Below, piece after piece: positions 1 to 8,888 of a stretch of DNA of 64,000 nucleotides. The position numbers and the translations under genes are program-made. Under the pieces are notes generated by a model. The model saw only the letters and a list, made by a program, of their open reading frames with translations, did not search any database and was not told the DNA's origin. How positions within the stretch are numbered: position 1 is the stretch's first letter; each line of letters opens with the position of its first letter. Origin of the DNA: Planctomycetales bacterium. GTDB lineage: Bacteria; Planctomycetota; Planctomycetia; Planctomycetales; Planctomycetaceae. Location: assembly GCA_026400835.1 (NCBI GenBank), contig JAPLOA010000044.1, positions 1 to 64,000 on the forward strand, written 5' to 3'.

Positions 1-135
1 CTTGCGATGTGAATAATCTCGGCCCGTTTCTTCATCCCGCCCACACAAATACGTTCGACGCACGCAGCGATTCACCAGATGAAACACCTGAATTTCATCG
101 TCCGCAAAGATCTCCCCCCGATTCACTCGTGGCAT
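1..135 (-). CDS. REP-associated tyrosine transposase (Y1_Tnp family), partial
   Basis: On the minus strand an ATG at 135 opens a frame of 45 codons that runs off the left edge. The start is preceded by a GGGAG Shine-Dalgarno about 8 nt upstream. The visible protein begins MPRVNRGEIF and continues with NRCVRRTYLCGRDEETGRDY, which I recognise from memory as the N-terminus of planctomycete REP-associated (RAYT-type) transposases. These mobilise REP palindromes by single-stranded cut-and-paste. The HUH and catalytic Tyr motifs would lie outside the window. A REPIN-like palindrome at 12436-12518 may be its substrate (inference). The family call is moderate because only the N-terminus is present. 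Confidence 0.6.
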   Translation of the reverse strand, partial: MPRVNRGEIFADDEIQVFHLVNRCVRRTYLCGRDEETGRDYSHRK

Positions 136-220
136 CGTTGTCACTCCCGTCAAACGCAACGAACACTGCGGAATTTCCAAGGAACCGCATTCTCACGCCC
201 CAAACCCTTTCTGTCAAGTG

Positions 221-429
221 CATGGCACCTGTGTTCATAAAAAGGGGGCTCGTAGCTGTGCTCAGACATCGGAAACTGTTTCAGTAGATCGCAATTCTGT
301 CTGGGGTGCTCATAATTGCAGGCAGCGTTCTGACTGCATTACTCCACTGACAAACGATTTGCGGACTCTCGGATTAACCATGCTTTTCCGGGGCCACATG
401 TTTCGAAAAAGGGGGTAGCCTCGGTTGTG
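221..429. repeat. two diverged copies of an A5G5-core repeat
   Basis: Two stretches of about 40 bp, 221-260 and 391-429, share the order GGC(A/C)C, TGTTTC or TGTTCA, AAAAAGGGGG, then TAGC and TTGTG or CTGTG. They lie between the transposase start and the protease gene. They may be degenerate REP-type sequences linked to the transposase (inference). The rest of the 136-542 gap shows no convincing gene. Confidence 0.35.
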
Positions 430-542
430 TTTCCAATGTCTTCGACTACAAAAGCGGGTGTTCGTGTTTCGACAGATTAAATCGAAACGTCGGTGCGCCA
501 CTGGCAGTAGTAAAGGATCGTGTTTAAGGGTTGAAGACCAAC

Positions 543-2942
543 ATGAAACCGCTCCCTGTCTCCGCGCTGCGATGGCATTGCGATCCAAATCAGTTCGAGT
601 TTGAAACCACATCACAGTTTCCGGAACTGACCTGCGTCTTTGGGCAGGATCGAGCAGTTGAATCCCTTCGGTTCGGCATTGCCATTCGTCGCGAAGGTTA
701 CAATATCTTCGCTCTTGGACCGCAGGGGACCGGAAAACAGACCGTCGTCGAACGCTGCCTTGGCGAACGTGCGGCCCAACAGACAACTCCCTCGGACTGG
801 TGCTATGTCAATAACTTCAGCGATCTTCGTCGCCCGCTGGCCATCGCGCTGCCGCCAGGTTCGGGTGTGCGTTTTCGGGATGACATTGATGAATTGATTG
901 AAGACCTCACCAATGCTATCCCGGCCGCTCTTGAAAGTGAAGAGCATCGGGCCAGGCTTGTTGAGCTGGAACATGAAGAAGACGCGCAGCAGGACCTGGC
1001 GTTTCAGGCGTTATCCGACAAAGCTGAAACGCTGCAGGTCCAGATGCTGCGGACTCCTGGCGGATTTGTCCTCGCACCAGCGCCGGAGGGAAAGGTCCTT
1101 GAACCGCCCGAATTCGACAAACTGTCGCGTGACGAACGAAAACGGATCGAAGCCACAATCGAAGGTTTGCAAAAAGAGCTGCAGGCGATAGTGGAACAGC
1201 TTCCATGGCGACAGAAGTTATTTCGTGATCGAGTGAAGACTCTGCGGCGTGATGTGCTGCAGTACGCCATCGGACATCTCTTGTCCCAGATCAAGGAAAA
1301 ATACAAGGACGTCCTGCCGGTTTTGACCTATCTGCAGGCGATGGAGAAGGACATTCTGGAACGAGTCAACGAGTTTCAACAGGTCGAAGAGTCGCCGGAG
1401 ATACCGCAGGAAGTGAAACCGACGCTGGCTCTTGTGCTTTCGGAATACGAGATCAATCTGTTGATCGATAACAGCGAAACTCGCGGAGCTCCGATTGTCT
1501 ACGAAGACCATCCCAGTTATCACAATCTGATTGGTCGAGTAGAACAGGAATCAGAGATGGGGGCTTTGACGACGGACTTTTCACTCGTGAAAGCCGGAGC
1601 CCTGCATCGAGCCAACGGAGGCTATCTGATTCTCGACGCGCGGCAACTGCTGACGCAGCCGTTTGCCTGGGAAGGACTGAAGCGATCACTGTATGCTCGA
1701 TCCGTTCGCATGGAATCACTGGGGGACATGACGAGTCTGATCAGCACCGTTTCGCTGGAGCCAGAACCTATTCCGCTGGACGTCAAAGTGGTCCTTTTGG
1801 GTAACCGTCTCGTGTACTATCTCTTATACGAGGAGGACGCCGACTTTGCTGAACTGTTCAAGGTCTGTGCGGATTTCGATGATGATCTCGACCGGACACC
1901 GGAAAGCTGCCAACTCTACGCGAGATTCATCGCCTCTGTTGCGCGTCAGGAAAAACTGTTGCCGCTGACGCGAGACGCCTTGGCTCGCGTCCTGGAACAT
2001 GCTGTGAGAATGTCGGATGACGCACAGCGATTTTCAATGCATGTGCGATCATTAACGGACGTCCTGCGCGAAGCGGATTTCACGGCTCAGTCCGACCATC
2101 GATCAGTCATTGAGGCGAACGACGTTGTGCTGGCCGTCGACAGGCAGCGGCATCGGTCGGATCGCCTTCGGGAACGTATCCATAACGAAATCCGACGCGG
2201 CACAATTCTGATCGAAACAGCGGGAGCAAGAATTGCACAGGTCAATGGACTGTCGGTGCTGCAGATGGCGGATGCGCGGTTCGGTCAGCCATCGCGTATT
2301 ACGGCCACGGTCAGGCTTGGTCGGGGCGATGTGATCAATATTGAACGAGAAGCCGAATTGAGCGGCCCGAGTCATTCGAAAGGTGTAATGATTCTTACTG
2401 CATTTCTTGGCCACCGATTTGCTCAGGAGCAGCCTTTGTCTCTGACGGCAAGTCTGGTGTTTGAACAGTCGTATGGAATCGTTGACGGTGATAGCGCTTC
2501 CATCGCCGAAACCTGCGCGTTGCTTTCCGCTCTGAGTGGAGTGCCGATCAGACAGGGGATCGCTGTGACGGGATCGATGGATCAACACGGTCAGTCGCAA
2601 CCGATCGGTGGGGTGAATGAGAAGATTGAAGGATTCTTTCAAGTGTGTGCGGACCGAGGTCTGACCGGGGATCAGGGTGTGCTGATCCCAGAGAGCAATC
2701 GTGATTGTCTGATGTTGCGGCAGGATGTGGTACAGGCGGTCGAATCCGGAAGGTTCTTTGTTCAGACGTATTCAAATATTGATCAGGCAATGGAGATCCT
2801 GGCAGGAGTATCCGCTGGCGAGGCGGATGAGCAGGGAGCTTATCCGCCAAACAGCATTAATGCCTTCGTGGCCTCTCGATTGAAGCGGCTGACGGACTTG
2901 CGAATGAAATTCGGAGCGGAGCGCGAATACAATAATCTATAG
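543..2942 (+). CDS. Lon-like ATP-dependent protease (LonB-type, AAA_32)
   Basis: A 799-residue ATP-dependent serine protease. The N-terminal AAA part has a Walker A, GPQGTGKQ, at residues 59-66, followed by the long helical insertion seen in the AAA_32/LonB-like group. The C-terminal Lon proteolytic domain carries GDSAS with the likely catalytic Ser651, and GGVNEKIEG with Lys694. The 43-residue Ser-Lys distance equals that of E. coli Lon (Ser679/Lys722). These proteins degrade misfolded or regulatory proteins in the cytoplasm. The N-terminal LAN domain of classical LonA is missing. ATG 543 is preferred: AAGGG lies 12 nt upstream, whereas a TTG 12 nt earlier abuts the same AAGGG directly. It stands alone on its strand, 105 bp before the next gene. 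Confidence 0.9.
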   Translation: MKPLPVSALRWHCDPNQFEFETTSQFPELTCVFGQDRAVESLRFGIAIRREGYNIFALGPQGTGKQTVVERCLGERAAQQTTPSDWCYVNNFSDLRRPLAIALPPGSGVRFRDDIDELIEDLTNAIPAALESEEHRARLVELEHEEDAQQDLAFQALSDKAETLQVQMLRTPGGFVLAPAPEGKVLEPPEFDKLSRDERKRIEATIEGLQKELQAIVEQLPWRQKLFRDRVKTLRRDVLQYAIGHLLSQIKEKYKDVLPVLTYLQAMEKDILERVNEFQQVEESPEIPQEVKPTLALVLSEYEINLLIDNSETRGAPIVYEDHPSYHNLIGRVEQESEMGALTTDFSLVKAGALHRANGGYLILDARQLLTQPFAWEGLKRSLYARSVRMESLGDMTSLISTVSLEPEPIPLDVKVVLLGNRLVYYLLYEEDADFAELFKVCADFDDDLDRTPESCQLYARFIASVARQEKLLPLTRDALARVLEHAVRMSDDAQRFSMHVRSLTDVLREADFTAQSDHRSVIEANDVVLAVDRQRHRSDRLRERIHNEIRRGTILIETAGARIAQVNGLSVLQMADARFGQPSRITATVRLGRGDVINIEREAELSGPSHSKGVMILTAFLGHRFAQEQPLSLTASLVFEQSYGIVDGDSASIAETCALLSALSGVPIRQGIAVTGSMDQHGQSQPIGGVNEKIEGFFQVCADRGLTGDQGVLIPESNRDCLMLRQDVVQAVESGRFFVQTYSNIDQAMEILAGVSAGEADEQGAYPPNSINAFVASRLKRLTDLRMKFGAEREYNNL

Positions 2943-3047
2943 ATGATTGGAATTGGGCTTCAGAAGGCGTCTTGAATAACCGCAAATCCGGCGAGACGAT
3001 CTCCAGACGCCGGAGTTGAAATCTGTTCACAAGTCAAAGTTTCCGAT

Positions 3048-3812
3048 ATGTCCAGGATTTTGCTCGCCATCGATGCTTTTTCTCCGCTGGACCAGTTGCT
3101 TCCCGCTGCTATTCTGCTTGCATCCCGGCAGCATGCTGAGTTACTGGCAGTGTTCTCGCAGGATAATAGTCTGATACGCAGCGCGGCGCTGTTGTGTACG
3201 CAGGAAATCGGAGCAAACTCCGCGATCCGTTATCCGGTCAGTTCGACGTCTATTGAGAAGCGAGTTCAGCGAATTGCCGATGGCATGCGACAACGCTTGT
3301 CGACGGCCGCAGATCGACAGCAAATACCGTGGGGATTTCAGCAGTGCTTCAGCAGTATTTCGCAGATCACGACCGAAACGGACGCAGAGATTGTAATTCC
3401 CGGATGGAGTGTGAGTCCGTGGGTTGGCCCGGAGAGTTTGCATCGTACATCTCGCAGGACTTCCACGAACCCCGTCATCCTTGTGATCGACGACGGATTA
3501 CCTTGCTCAGCACATGTCATCGAAGTCGCAAGAGGTCTGGCGGGGGCGAGCGGAAAACTTCAACTGATTATCCTCGGTCTGCACGCTGCGTTCAAATCCG
3601 GCTCGGATCGACAGAGGATGTCTGCCCATGTCAGAAAGGGAGAAATTAGAATTCCTGTTGCTTCAATGGGACAGTTGATCCGACAGCTTCAGTTATTGTG
3701 CCCGACACTGACACTGGTGGGACGTGAGCAACTTGCCGCTACAGACAATCAAATTCACAAAGCACTGAGATCAATCAAGTGTCCGCTGGCACTTCTGGGC
3801 AGAATGCACTGA
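3048..3812 (+). CDS. universal-stress-like protein (degenerate, tandem)
   Basis: A 254-residue soluble protein beginning MSRILLAIDAF, the beta-strand start typical of Usp/HUP-fold proteins. The first half contains EIVIPGWSVSP. The second half restarts with PVILVIDDGLPCS and ends with CPLALLGRM, resembling the CPVLVV end of Usp domains. This suggests two Usp-like halves. The ATP-binding G-2X-G-9X-G(S/T) signature is not recognisable, so nucleotide binding may be lost. No Shine-Dalgarno is obvious before ATG 3048. The nearby minus-strand Usp gene (3879-4346) ends facing it. Function is unknown; a role in stress response would be inference. Confidence 0.55.
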   Translation: MSRILLAIDAFSPLDQLLPAAILLASRQHAELLAVFSQDNSLIRSAALLCTQEIGANSAIRYPVSSTSIEKRVQRIADGMRQRLSTAADRQQIPWGFQQCFSSISQITTETDAEIVIPGWSVSPWVGPESLHRTSRRTSTNPVILVIDDGLPCSAHVIEVARGLAGASGKLQLIILGLHAAFKSGSDRQRMSAHVRKGEIRIPVASMGQLIRQLQLLCPTLTLVGREQLAATDNQIHKALRSIKCPLALLGRMH

Positions 3813-3878
3813 GCATGGACTCAGGTGAGCGGCAACTCCTGACCGGGCATAGTGCAACTCACCCGGGAGATTGACTCA

Positions 3879-4346
3879 CTACGGCATCACGAATTGATGA
3901 CCTTTGGGCCGCACAGTCAGGACGGGGCATGGAGAAGTTCGCACGACAGTTTCGGCGACACTGCCAATCAGCATATGTGCCAAACCCGTCCGACCGTGGG
4001 TTGAGATGACGATCAGGTCGATGTCCTCTGCACGAGCGTAGCGCACGATCTCCGCTTTCGGAGAGCCCTCGAGCACACGATGAACCACCTTTCGATTGGC
4101 GCACCAACCTGAATCCAGAAGCCTGGAGAGGGCATTTTCTGCAGCAAGCTTCGATTCGCTGATCTGCATCGGCGGTGCAAGTCCGAATCCAAACTCCGGA
4201 GTCAGCGAGTACTGATGTTCGAGAGTGTGTAACAGGTGCAACTCTGCATCAAACCTGGCCGCCAGCTCACAGGCATAGCTTCTGGCTGCTGCGGAATAGT
4301 CACTGAAATCCGTAGGGAGCAGAATTTTCTGAAGTCGAAGAGTCAT
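3879..4346 (-). CDS. universal stress protein, UspA family
   Basis: A single 155-residue Usp domain starting MTLRLQKILLPTDFS. Near the C-terminus STHGRTGLAHMLIGS fits the ATP-binding motif with the first Gly replaced by Ser, followed by SPCPVLTV, the usual last strand. Usp proteins are cytoplasmic dimers that bind ATP or are induced by stress or growth arrest. A longer in-frame start at 4481 would add 45 residues unlike any Usp N-terminus, so ATG 4346 with AAGGA 10 nt upstream is chosen. It lies 127 bp downstream of the minus-strand gene at 4474-5184 and may be co-transcribed with it. Confidence 0.88.
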   Translation of the reverse strand: MTLRLQKILLPTDFSDYSAAARSYACELAARFDAELHLLHTLEHQYSLTPEFGFGLAPPMQISESKLAAENALSRLLDSGWCANRKVVHRVLEGSPKAEIVRYARAEDIDLIVISTHGRTGLAHMLIGSVAETVVRTSPCPVLTVRPKGHQFVMP

Positions 4347-4473
4347 CTTGGTCGAGTCCTTATTCTCTGACTGTCCGTGGAGGCCACGGAAGATAAGTGC
4401 ATTCCGTTTGGAGGATCCGCAGCGGCAGCCAATTGAAATGCCTCGGATCTCCGCCGTAGTTGTCTCCCGGAAC

Positions 4474-5184
4474 TCACGCACTCATCAACTCTGCGTATCG
4501 CCGGGTCTCGATTCGAACGTACTCACATTCATCAGGGACATTATTCGAGAGATCATGTAAGCCGCCGAGGATCACAAAAGTGGCATCACCGTCGTGGATC
4601 AGATGATTGACCATACAGGATTCCCGAAGTTCGGTCATCTGCAAAACGTTGTTTACACCGGAATTGGACTTGAATGGACTGGCCGCTTCGAAGACGCCTC
4701 GGTCTTCTACAGGCAGAACATCCAGGACACCGTCCATCAACAGTTGCCCTGCCGTGCCGGCCAGTAGTCGTTCCTGTCGTATCATTTCGGCCGTCGATTT
4801 CTGTGAAGGGAGAGTGTTGCCTGTCAGTCCTGCGGAACGGAGTTGCCTCATTCGTTTTGAGAATCGTTCTGCATCTTCCATACAGAGTCCCTCCAGATGG
4901 ATCGAACGGAGTTGCAGTACGGGCACAAGGAACAGCATCAGCGAGTACTGTTCACGCTGAACACTTTCAACGCGTAACTCATGTTGTCTGAATCGCCGAT
5001 CAATCTCCGCAGTTTCCAGACCATCGGCTTTCAGCACGGTTTCGAAATCCCGCTGGGGAATCATATGCCAATTGCACAAGTGAACGATTCGGAACCTCCT
5101 CTCTTTGCGAGCCGGCACGATAACAACTTGCGCCACTTCGAGTCGTTTTGCCACACTGGACGGAAAGTCGGCAAGTATCGTCAT
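4474..5184 (-). CDS. conserved-looking protein of unknown function
   Basis: I do not recognise this family with confidence. The 236-residue product (from ATG 5184, GGA 7 nt upstream) has no signal peptide or membrane span. It has RFRIVHLCNWHMIPQRDFE near residue 30, VESVQREQYSLMLFLVPVL in the middle, and near the end ATFVILGGLHDLSNNV followed by CEYVRIE. The layout of a His-containing first strand and a late GGxHDL strand loosely recalls ChaN/TraB-type folds, but this is only a resemblance. A TTG at 5235 would extend it by 17 residues into a 14-bp tandem repeat. The downstream minus-strand neighbour is a Usp protein. Confidence 0.5.
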   Translation of the reverse strand: MTILADFPSSVAKRLEVAQVVIVPARKERRFRIVHLCNWHMIPQRDFETVLKADGLETAEIDRRFRQHELRVESVQREQYSLMLFLVPVLQLRSIHLEGLCMEDAERFSKRMRQLRSAGLTGNTLPSQKSTAEMIRQERLLAGTAGQLLMDGVLDVLPVEDRGVFEAASPFKSNSGVNNVLQMTELRESCMVNHLIHDGDATFVILGGLHDLSNNVPDECEYVRIETRRYAELMSA

Positions 5185-5230
5185 AAGATTTCCACGAGGT
5201 TTGAATCTGCTGATCGTCGTCACAAGTTCA

Positions 5231-5270
5231 TGCAATATTTGGCTTGCAATATTTGGCTTGCAATATTTGG
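5231..5270. repeat. 14-bp tandem repeat, 2.9 copies
   Basis: The unit TGCAATATTTGGCT occurs at 5231-5244 and 5245-5258, and as 12 of 14 bases at 5259-5270, all identical. It lies directly upstream of the minus-strand gene starting at 5184, where a promoter or leader is expected. The rest of the gap to 5796 contains no gene I can support. Confidence 0.9.
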
Positions 5271-5796
5271 TGGCCGCGCGGCATCCGGTGCTTCGGGCGA
5301 CTTTGATGCATGCGCATGTTTTGAAATCAGTGCTTCGCTCACAAAACCGGTTTACGTCTGACCTGCCGCAAGTCCCAACCGCACGAGCTGTTACGCAAGG
5401 GTCACAAACCGACTTGAGGTATTGTCGCGTTCCTTGCTGATGTGTCGAGCGAGATGGTCAGTCATCCTGCGTCATCGCGTTTGAGCCGCAGCGCAGGCGG
5501 ACGAACAACTATCAGCATCATGTTTGCGAAATCAAACGTGCCAATCCTGCAGATCTTCCCACGATAGTAACAAGCCCGCATCGATACACGAGTCATTATC
5601 GAGTCTTCATTGAAGACGTTCCGGCGACGCGTCGCGCGCCAGAGAGGGAATGGAAATCCAGCGATGAGAAATCTCTTGTCTGCCGGTTTTATCAAGCCAC
5701 AAGCCCGACATCTTCGACCATCTGAAGTACGATTCGACATAATGATGCCGTAAACCTGTCGGCGGGCATGTGTTCGCCTGCAGATCGAGACTCGCA

Positions 5797-6522
5797 ATGA
5801 ATTCTTCGGCCATCACTTCCGTGCCTGTTTTTTCAACCCGCGACATCACCAAGGTGTATCGCATGGGTGAAGTCTGCGTCCATGCGCTGCGGGGCGTGAC
5901 GATGGACCTGTACAGAGGCGAGTTTGTCGTATTACTGGGACCGTCGGGGAGTGGTAAATCGACGCTGCTGAATATTCTGGGAGGTCTGGATGTTCCAACT
6001 GGCGGATCGGTGCGTTTCCTGGATCACAATCTGACACAATCCACTGACCGGGAGCTGACTCAGTTTCGTCGGGACCACGTTGGCTTCGTGTTTCAGTTTT
6101 ACAATCTGATCCCCAGCCTGACAGCGCGTGAGAACGTGGCGCTGGTGACAGAGATCGCCAGCAATCCCATGGCCCCTGCCGAAGCACTGGCGCTCGTCGG
6201 CCTTGGAGCAAGGCTTGATCATTTTCCAGCTCAGATGTCCGGAGGTGAGCAGCAGCGAGTGGCGATTGCCCGAGCTGTCGCAAAACGTCCGGATGTCCTG
6301 TTGTGCGATGAGCCCACAGGCGCTCTGGACGCCAAGACTGGCGTGGTCGTGCTGGAAGTCATTGAACAGATCAATCGCGAACTGGGAACCACAACCGCTG
6401 TGATCACTCACAACGCGATGATCGCCGAAATGGCGGACCGAGTGATCAGCCTGTCTGATGGTCGAGTCTCCGAAATCCGACGCAACGAACGGAAACGACC
6501 GGCCTCGGAGATTGTGTGGTAA
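5797..6522 (+). CDS. ABC transporter ATP-binding protein (MacB/LolD type)
   Basis: A 241-residue ABC ATPase of the MacB/LolD/FtsE group. It shows Walker [10 protein letters not shown] at residues 48-56, the Q-loop region [14 protein letters not shown] with the PSLTA typical of this group, signature [14 protein letters not shown], Walker [13 protein letters not shown] and switch His in VITHN. It energises the permease that starts 2 bp after its stop and probably works with the fusion protein at 8889. Starts at GTG 5770 and ATG 5797 are possible; the ATG is preferred because the protein then begins a few residues before the first conserved strand. The trio is an operon by spacing. The substrate cannot be read from sequence. 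Confidence 0.93.
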   Translation: MNSSAITSVPVFSTRDITKVYRMGEVCVHALRGVTMDLYRGEFVVLLGPSGSGKSTLLNILGGLDVPTGGSVRFLDHNLTQSTDRELTQFRRDHVGFVFQFYNLIPSLTARENVALVTEIASNPMAPAEALALVGLGARLDHFPAQMSGGEQQRVAIARAVAKRPDVLLCDEPTGALDAKTGVVVLEVIEQINRELGTTTAVITHNAMIAEMADRVISLSDGRVSEIRRNERKRPASEIVW

Positions 6523-6524
6523 CC

Positions 6525-8885
6525 ATGCGAGCCATCCATCGAAAACTGCTGCGCAATCTGTGGGCCATGAAAGGCCAGTCTATCGCCATCGCGCTGGTCA
6601 TTGCCAGCGGAGTCGCGATGTCGGTCATGTCGCTCAGCACGCTGCGATCACTGCAGGCCACTCGGGAAACCTACTATCAGCGATTCCGATTCGCCGAAGT
6701 GTTTGCCAGCTTCAAACGGGGGCCGCTGTCGCTGCAGCAGCGAGTCGAAGACATTCCCGGCGTCGCGGGTGTGGAGCCGCGAATCGTGAAGTCTGTGAAT
6801 CTGATCGTCGCAGGACTGCGTGAGCCCGCTGTCGGGCATCTGATTTCCATTCCCGACCATCAGCCGCCGCGACTCAATCAGCTGTATCTTCGGCGAGGTC
6901 GCATGCCGGAAGCCGGACGACTGGAAGTTGTCGTTGGAGAGTCTTTCGCCAACGCTCACGGATTTCAACCGGGAGCGACTGTGGACGCCATTCTCAATGG
7001 ACGACTGCGGACACTCAGAATCGTCGGCATTGTGCTGTCGCCCGAGTACATCGTCGAAATGAATGCGGCAGACATGTTGCCGGATTTTAAGCGGTTCGGT
7101 GTGTTCTGGATGCCCGTCACGGAAATGGAAGCCGCCTTCGACATGGACGGCGCGTGTAATGATCTGTCGCTGACACTCATGCACGGTGCCCTGGAAGCGG
7201 ACGTGATTCGGCAAGTGGACAATTTGCTGGCTGACTGGGGCGGCATCGGCAGTTTTGGTCGAGTCGATCAGATGTCGCATCGATTCATCACGGATGAAAT
7301 CAGCCAACTCCGCGCAATGGGGCTGGTGACGCCGATCATATTTATGTCTGTTGCCGCGTTTCTGCTGAACATTGTCATGACGCGGCTCATTGACATGCAG
7401 CGAGAACAAATCGCGGCACTGAAGGCGTTTGGTTATCATAACGGTGAAGTCGCTTCGCACTATCTTGGTTTTGTGTCGATCATCGTGACCGCAGGCGTTG
7501 TCGTCGGTACCGGGCTTGGAATCTGGATGGGGCAGGGACTCACTCAGATGTACACTCGTTTCTTTCATTTCCCCATCTTTCAATTCGACATGGACTGGGT
7601 GACAGCCGGCCTGACAACGCTGGTTTGTGCCGTCGCGGCGATGGCGGGAACGATCGGGTCTTTGTGGTCGGCCAGTCGATTACCTCCGGCAGAAGCGATG
7701 CGACCGAAGTCCCCTGGTGAATATCGCCCGTCGTTTATCGAGAAGTTTGGACTGCAGCGGTGGTTGCCACAGACGTGGCGAATGATCCTGCGTCAGATTC
7801 GTCGTCGACCGCTCAAGACGGCCTTCTCGATCTTCGGCATCGCCATGGCGGCCGGGGTCGTGGTGCTGGGGAACTATGCTTCTGATGCTCTGGATTTCAT
7901 CGTGGATTTTCAGTTTCGCCAGGTGCAGCGGCAGGACCTGTGGATTAATCTCGCGGAACCATCAGCAACGGATGCCATTCACGACTTTCATCACATGAAG
8001 GGCGTGGTGACCGTTGAACCTTTTCGCGCGTTGCCGGTCCGAGTGCACTCTGGACCTCGTTCGCGGCGGCTGTCGATTTTGGGTATGGCACCGGACCGGA
8101 AGATCTTTCGTGTGATGGCGCAATCCGGCGACGAACCACCATTGCGGAATGATGGTTTAGTGCTCTCCGCCAAGCTGGCGGAATTACTTAAGGTGAAGAT
8201 TGGCGAGTACGTCACCGTCGATGTGCTGGAAGGCAAGCGGCCAACGGTTCAGGTTCGAGTCATGGGGACGGTGGACGATCTTTCCGGCACCAACGCCTTC
8301 GCGCTGCAGCCGTTTGTGAATCGGCTGGCTGAGGAAGGCCCGCTGGTGTCAGGCGCGTGGTTGTCTGTGGATTCAAAGCATCTGGATGAACTCTATGCAG
8401 AGCTGAAAGCGACTCCGCGTGTTGTGGGTGTGACCGCGAATGCCGCATCGATTCAGAGCTTTCTGGATACCGTCGGCGAGAATCAATTGCGGATGCAGGG
8501 ATTCGTGATTGGCTTCGCGATCGTGATTGCGGCCGGTGTGGTCTACAACACAGCACTGATTAGTTTGTCGGAGCGAGATCGCGAACTGGCAACAATGCGA
8601 GTACTGGGATTTACCAGGGCAGAGATTTCGGTGGTTCTGCTGGGTGAGCTGGCGATTTTGACGCTGATCGCGATTCCCGTGGGTCTGGTGATGGGTTATG
8701 GCATGGCGTGGCTTTCTTCACGTTCCATTCATACGGACTTGTTTCGAATTCCATTGGTGATTTACCCTTCAACGTACGCTCGTGCGGCGATCGTTGTGCT
8801 GATCGCTGCCGTGATCTCCGGAGCCATCGTTCGCAGGCGACTGGATCGGCTGGACCTGTTCGCTGTGCTGAAAGGCCAGGACTGA
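6525..8885 (+). CDS. ABC transporter permease with two FtsX domains
   Basis: A 786-residue inner-membrane permease. After an N-terminal membrane segment (residues about 16-35) comes a MacB-type periplasmic region, then a first FtsX domain near residues 265-390 that includes MQREQIAALKAFGYHNGEV. A second membrane segment and periplasmic region follow, and a second FtsX domain lies near 655-780 with SERDRELATMRVLGFTRAE. This duplicated layout is seen in permeases that act as the only membrane subunit, unlike the single-FtsX MacB. It is translated from ATG 6525, 2 bp after the ATPase stop, with CGGAG about 16 nt before. A GTG at 6516 overlapping the ATPase is an alternative. It probably exports a lipophilic or peptide substrate across the envelope (inference). 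Confidence 0.92.
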   Translation: MRAIHRKLLRNLWAMKGQSIAIALVIASGVAMSVMSLSTLRSLQATRETYYQRFRFAEVFASFKRGPLSLQQRVEDIPGVAGVEPRIVKSVNLIVAGLREPAVGHLISIPDHQPPRLNQLYLRRGRMPEAGRLEVVVGESFANAHGFQPGATVDAILNGRLRTLRIVGIVLSPEYIVEMNAADMLPDFKRFGVFWMPVTEMEAAFDMDGACNDLSLTLMHGALEADVIRQVDNLLADWGGIGSFGRVDQMSHRFITDEISQLRAMGLVTPIIFMSVAAFLLNIVMTRLIDMQREQIAALKAFGYHNGEVASHYLGFVSIIVTAGVVVGTGLGIWMGQGLTQMYTRFFHFPIFQFDMDWVTAGLTTLVCAVAAMAGTIGSLWSASRLPPAEAMRPKSPGEYRPSFIEKFGLQRWLPQTWRMILRQIRRRPLKTAFSIFGIAMAAGVVVLGNYASDALDFIVDFQFRQVQRQDLWINLAEPSATDAIHDFHHMKGVVTVEPFRALPVRVHSGPRSRRLSILGMAPDRKIFRVMAQSGDEPPLRNDGLVLSAKLAELLKVKIGEYVTVDVLEGKRPTVQVRVMGTVDDLSGTNAFALQPFVNRLAEEGPLVSGAWLSVDSKHLDELYAELKATPRVVGVTANAASIQSFLDTVGENQLRMQGFVIGFAIVIAAGVVYNTALISLSERDRELATMRVLGFTRAEISVVLLGELAILTLIAIPVGLVMGYGMAWLSSRSIHTDLFRIPLVIYPSTYARAAIVVLIAAVISGAIVRRRLDRLDLFAVLKGQD

Positions 8886-8888
8886 TTT

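Noticed and set aside
221-240. TGGCAC followed by CTGTG and TTCA as a sigma-54 promoter
   Set aside because: The -12 element lacks the essential GC (TTCA instead of TTGC).
6648-7583. 311-codon minus-strand frame
   Set aside because: It lies entirely opposite the FtsX permease gene, which has clear family sequence; the antisense protein is His/Arg-rich and has no family features.
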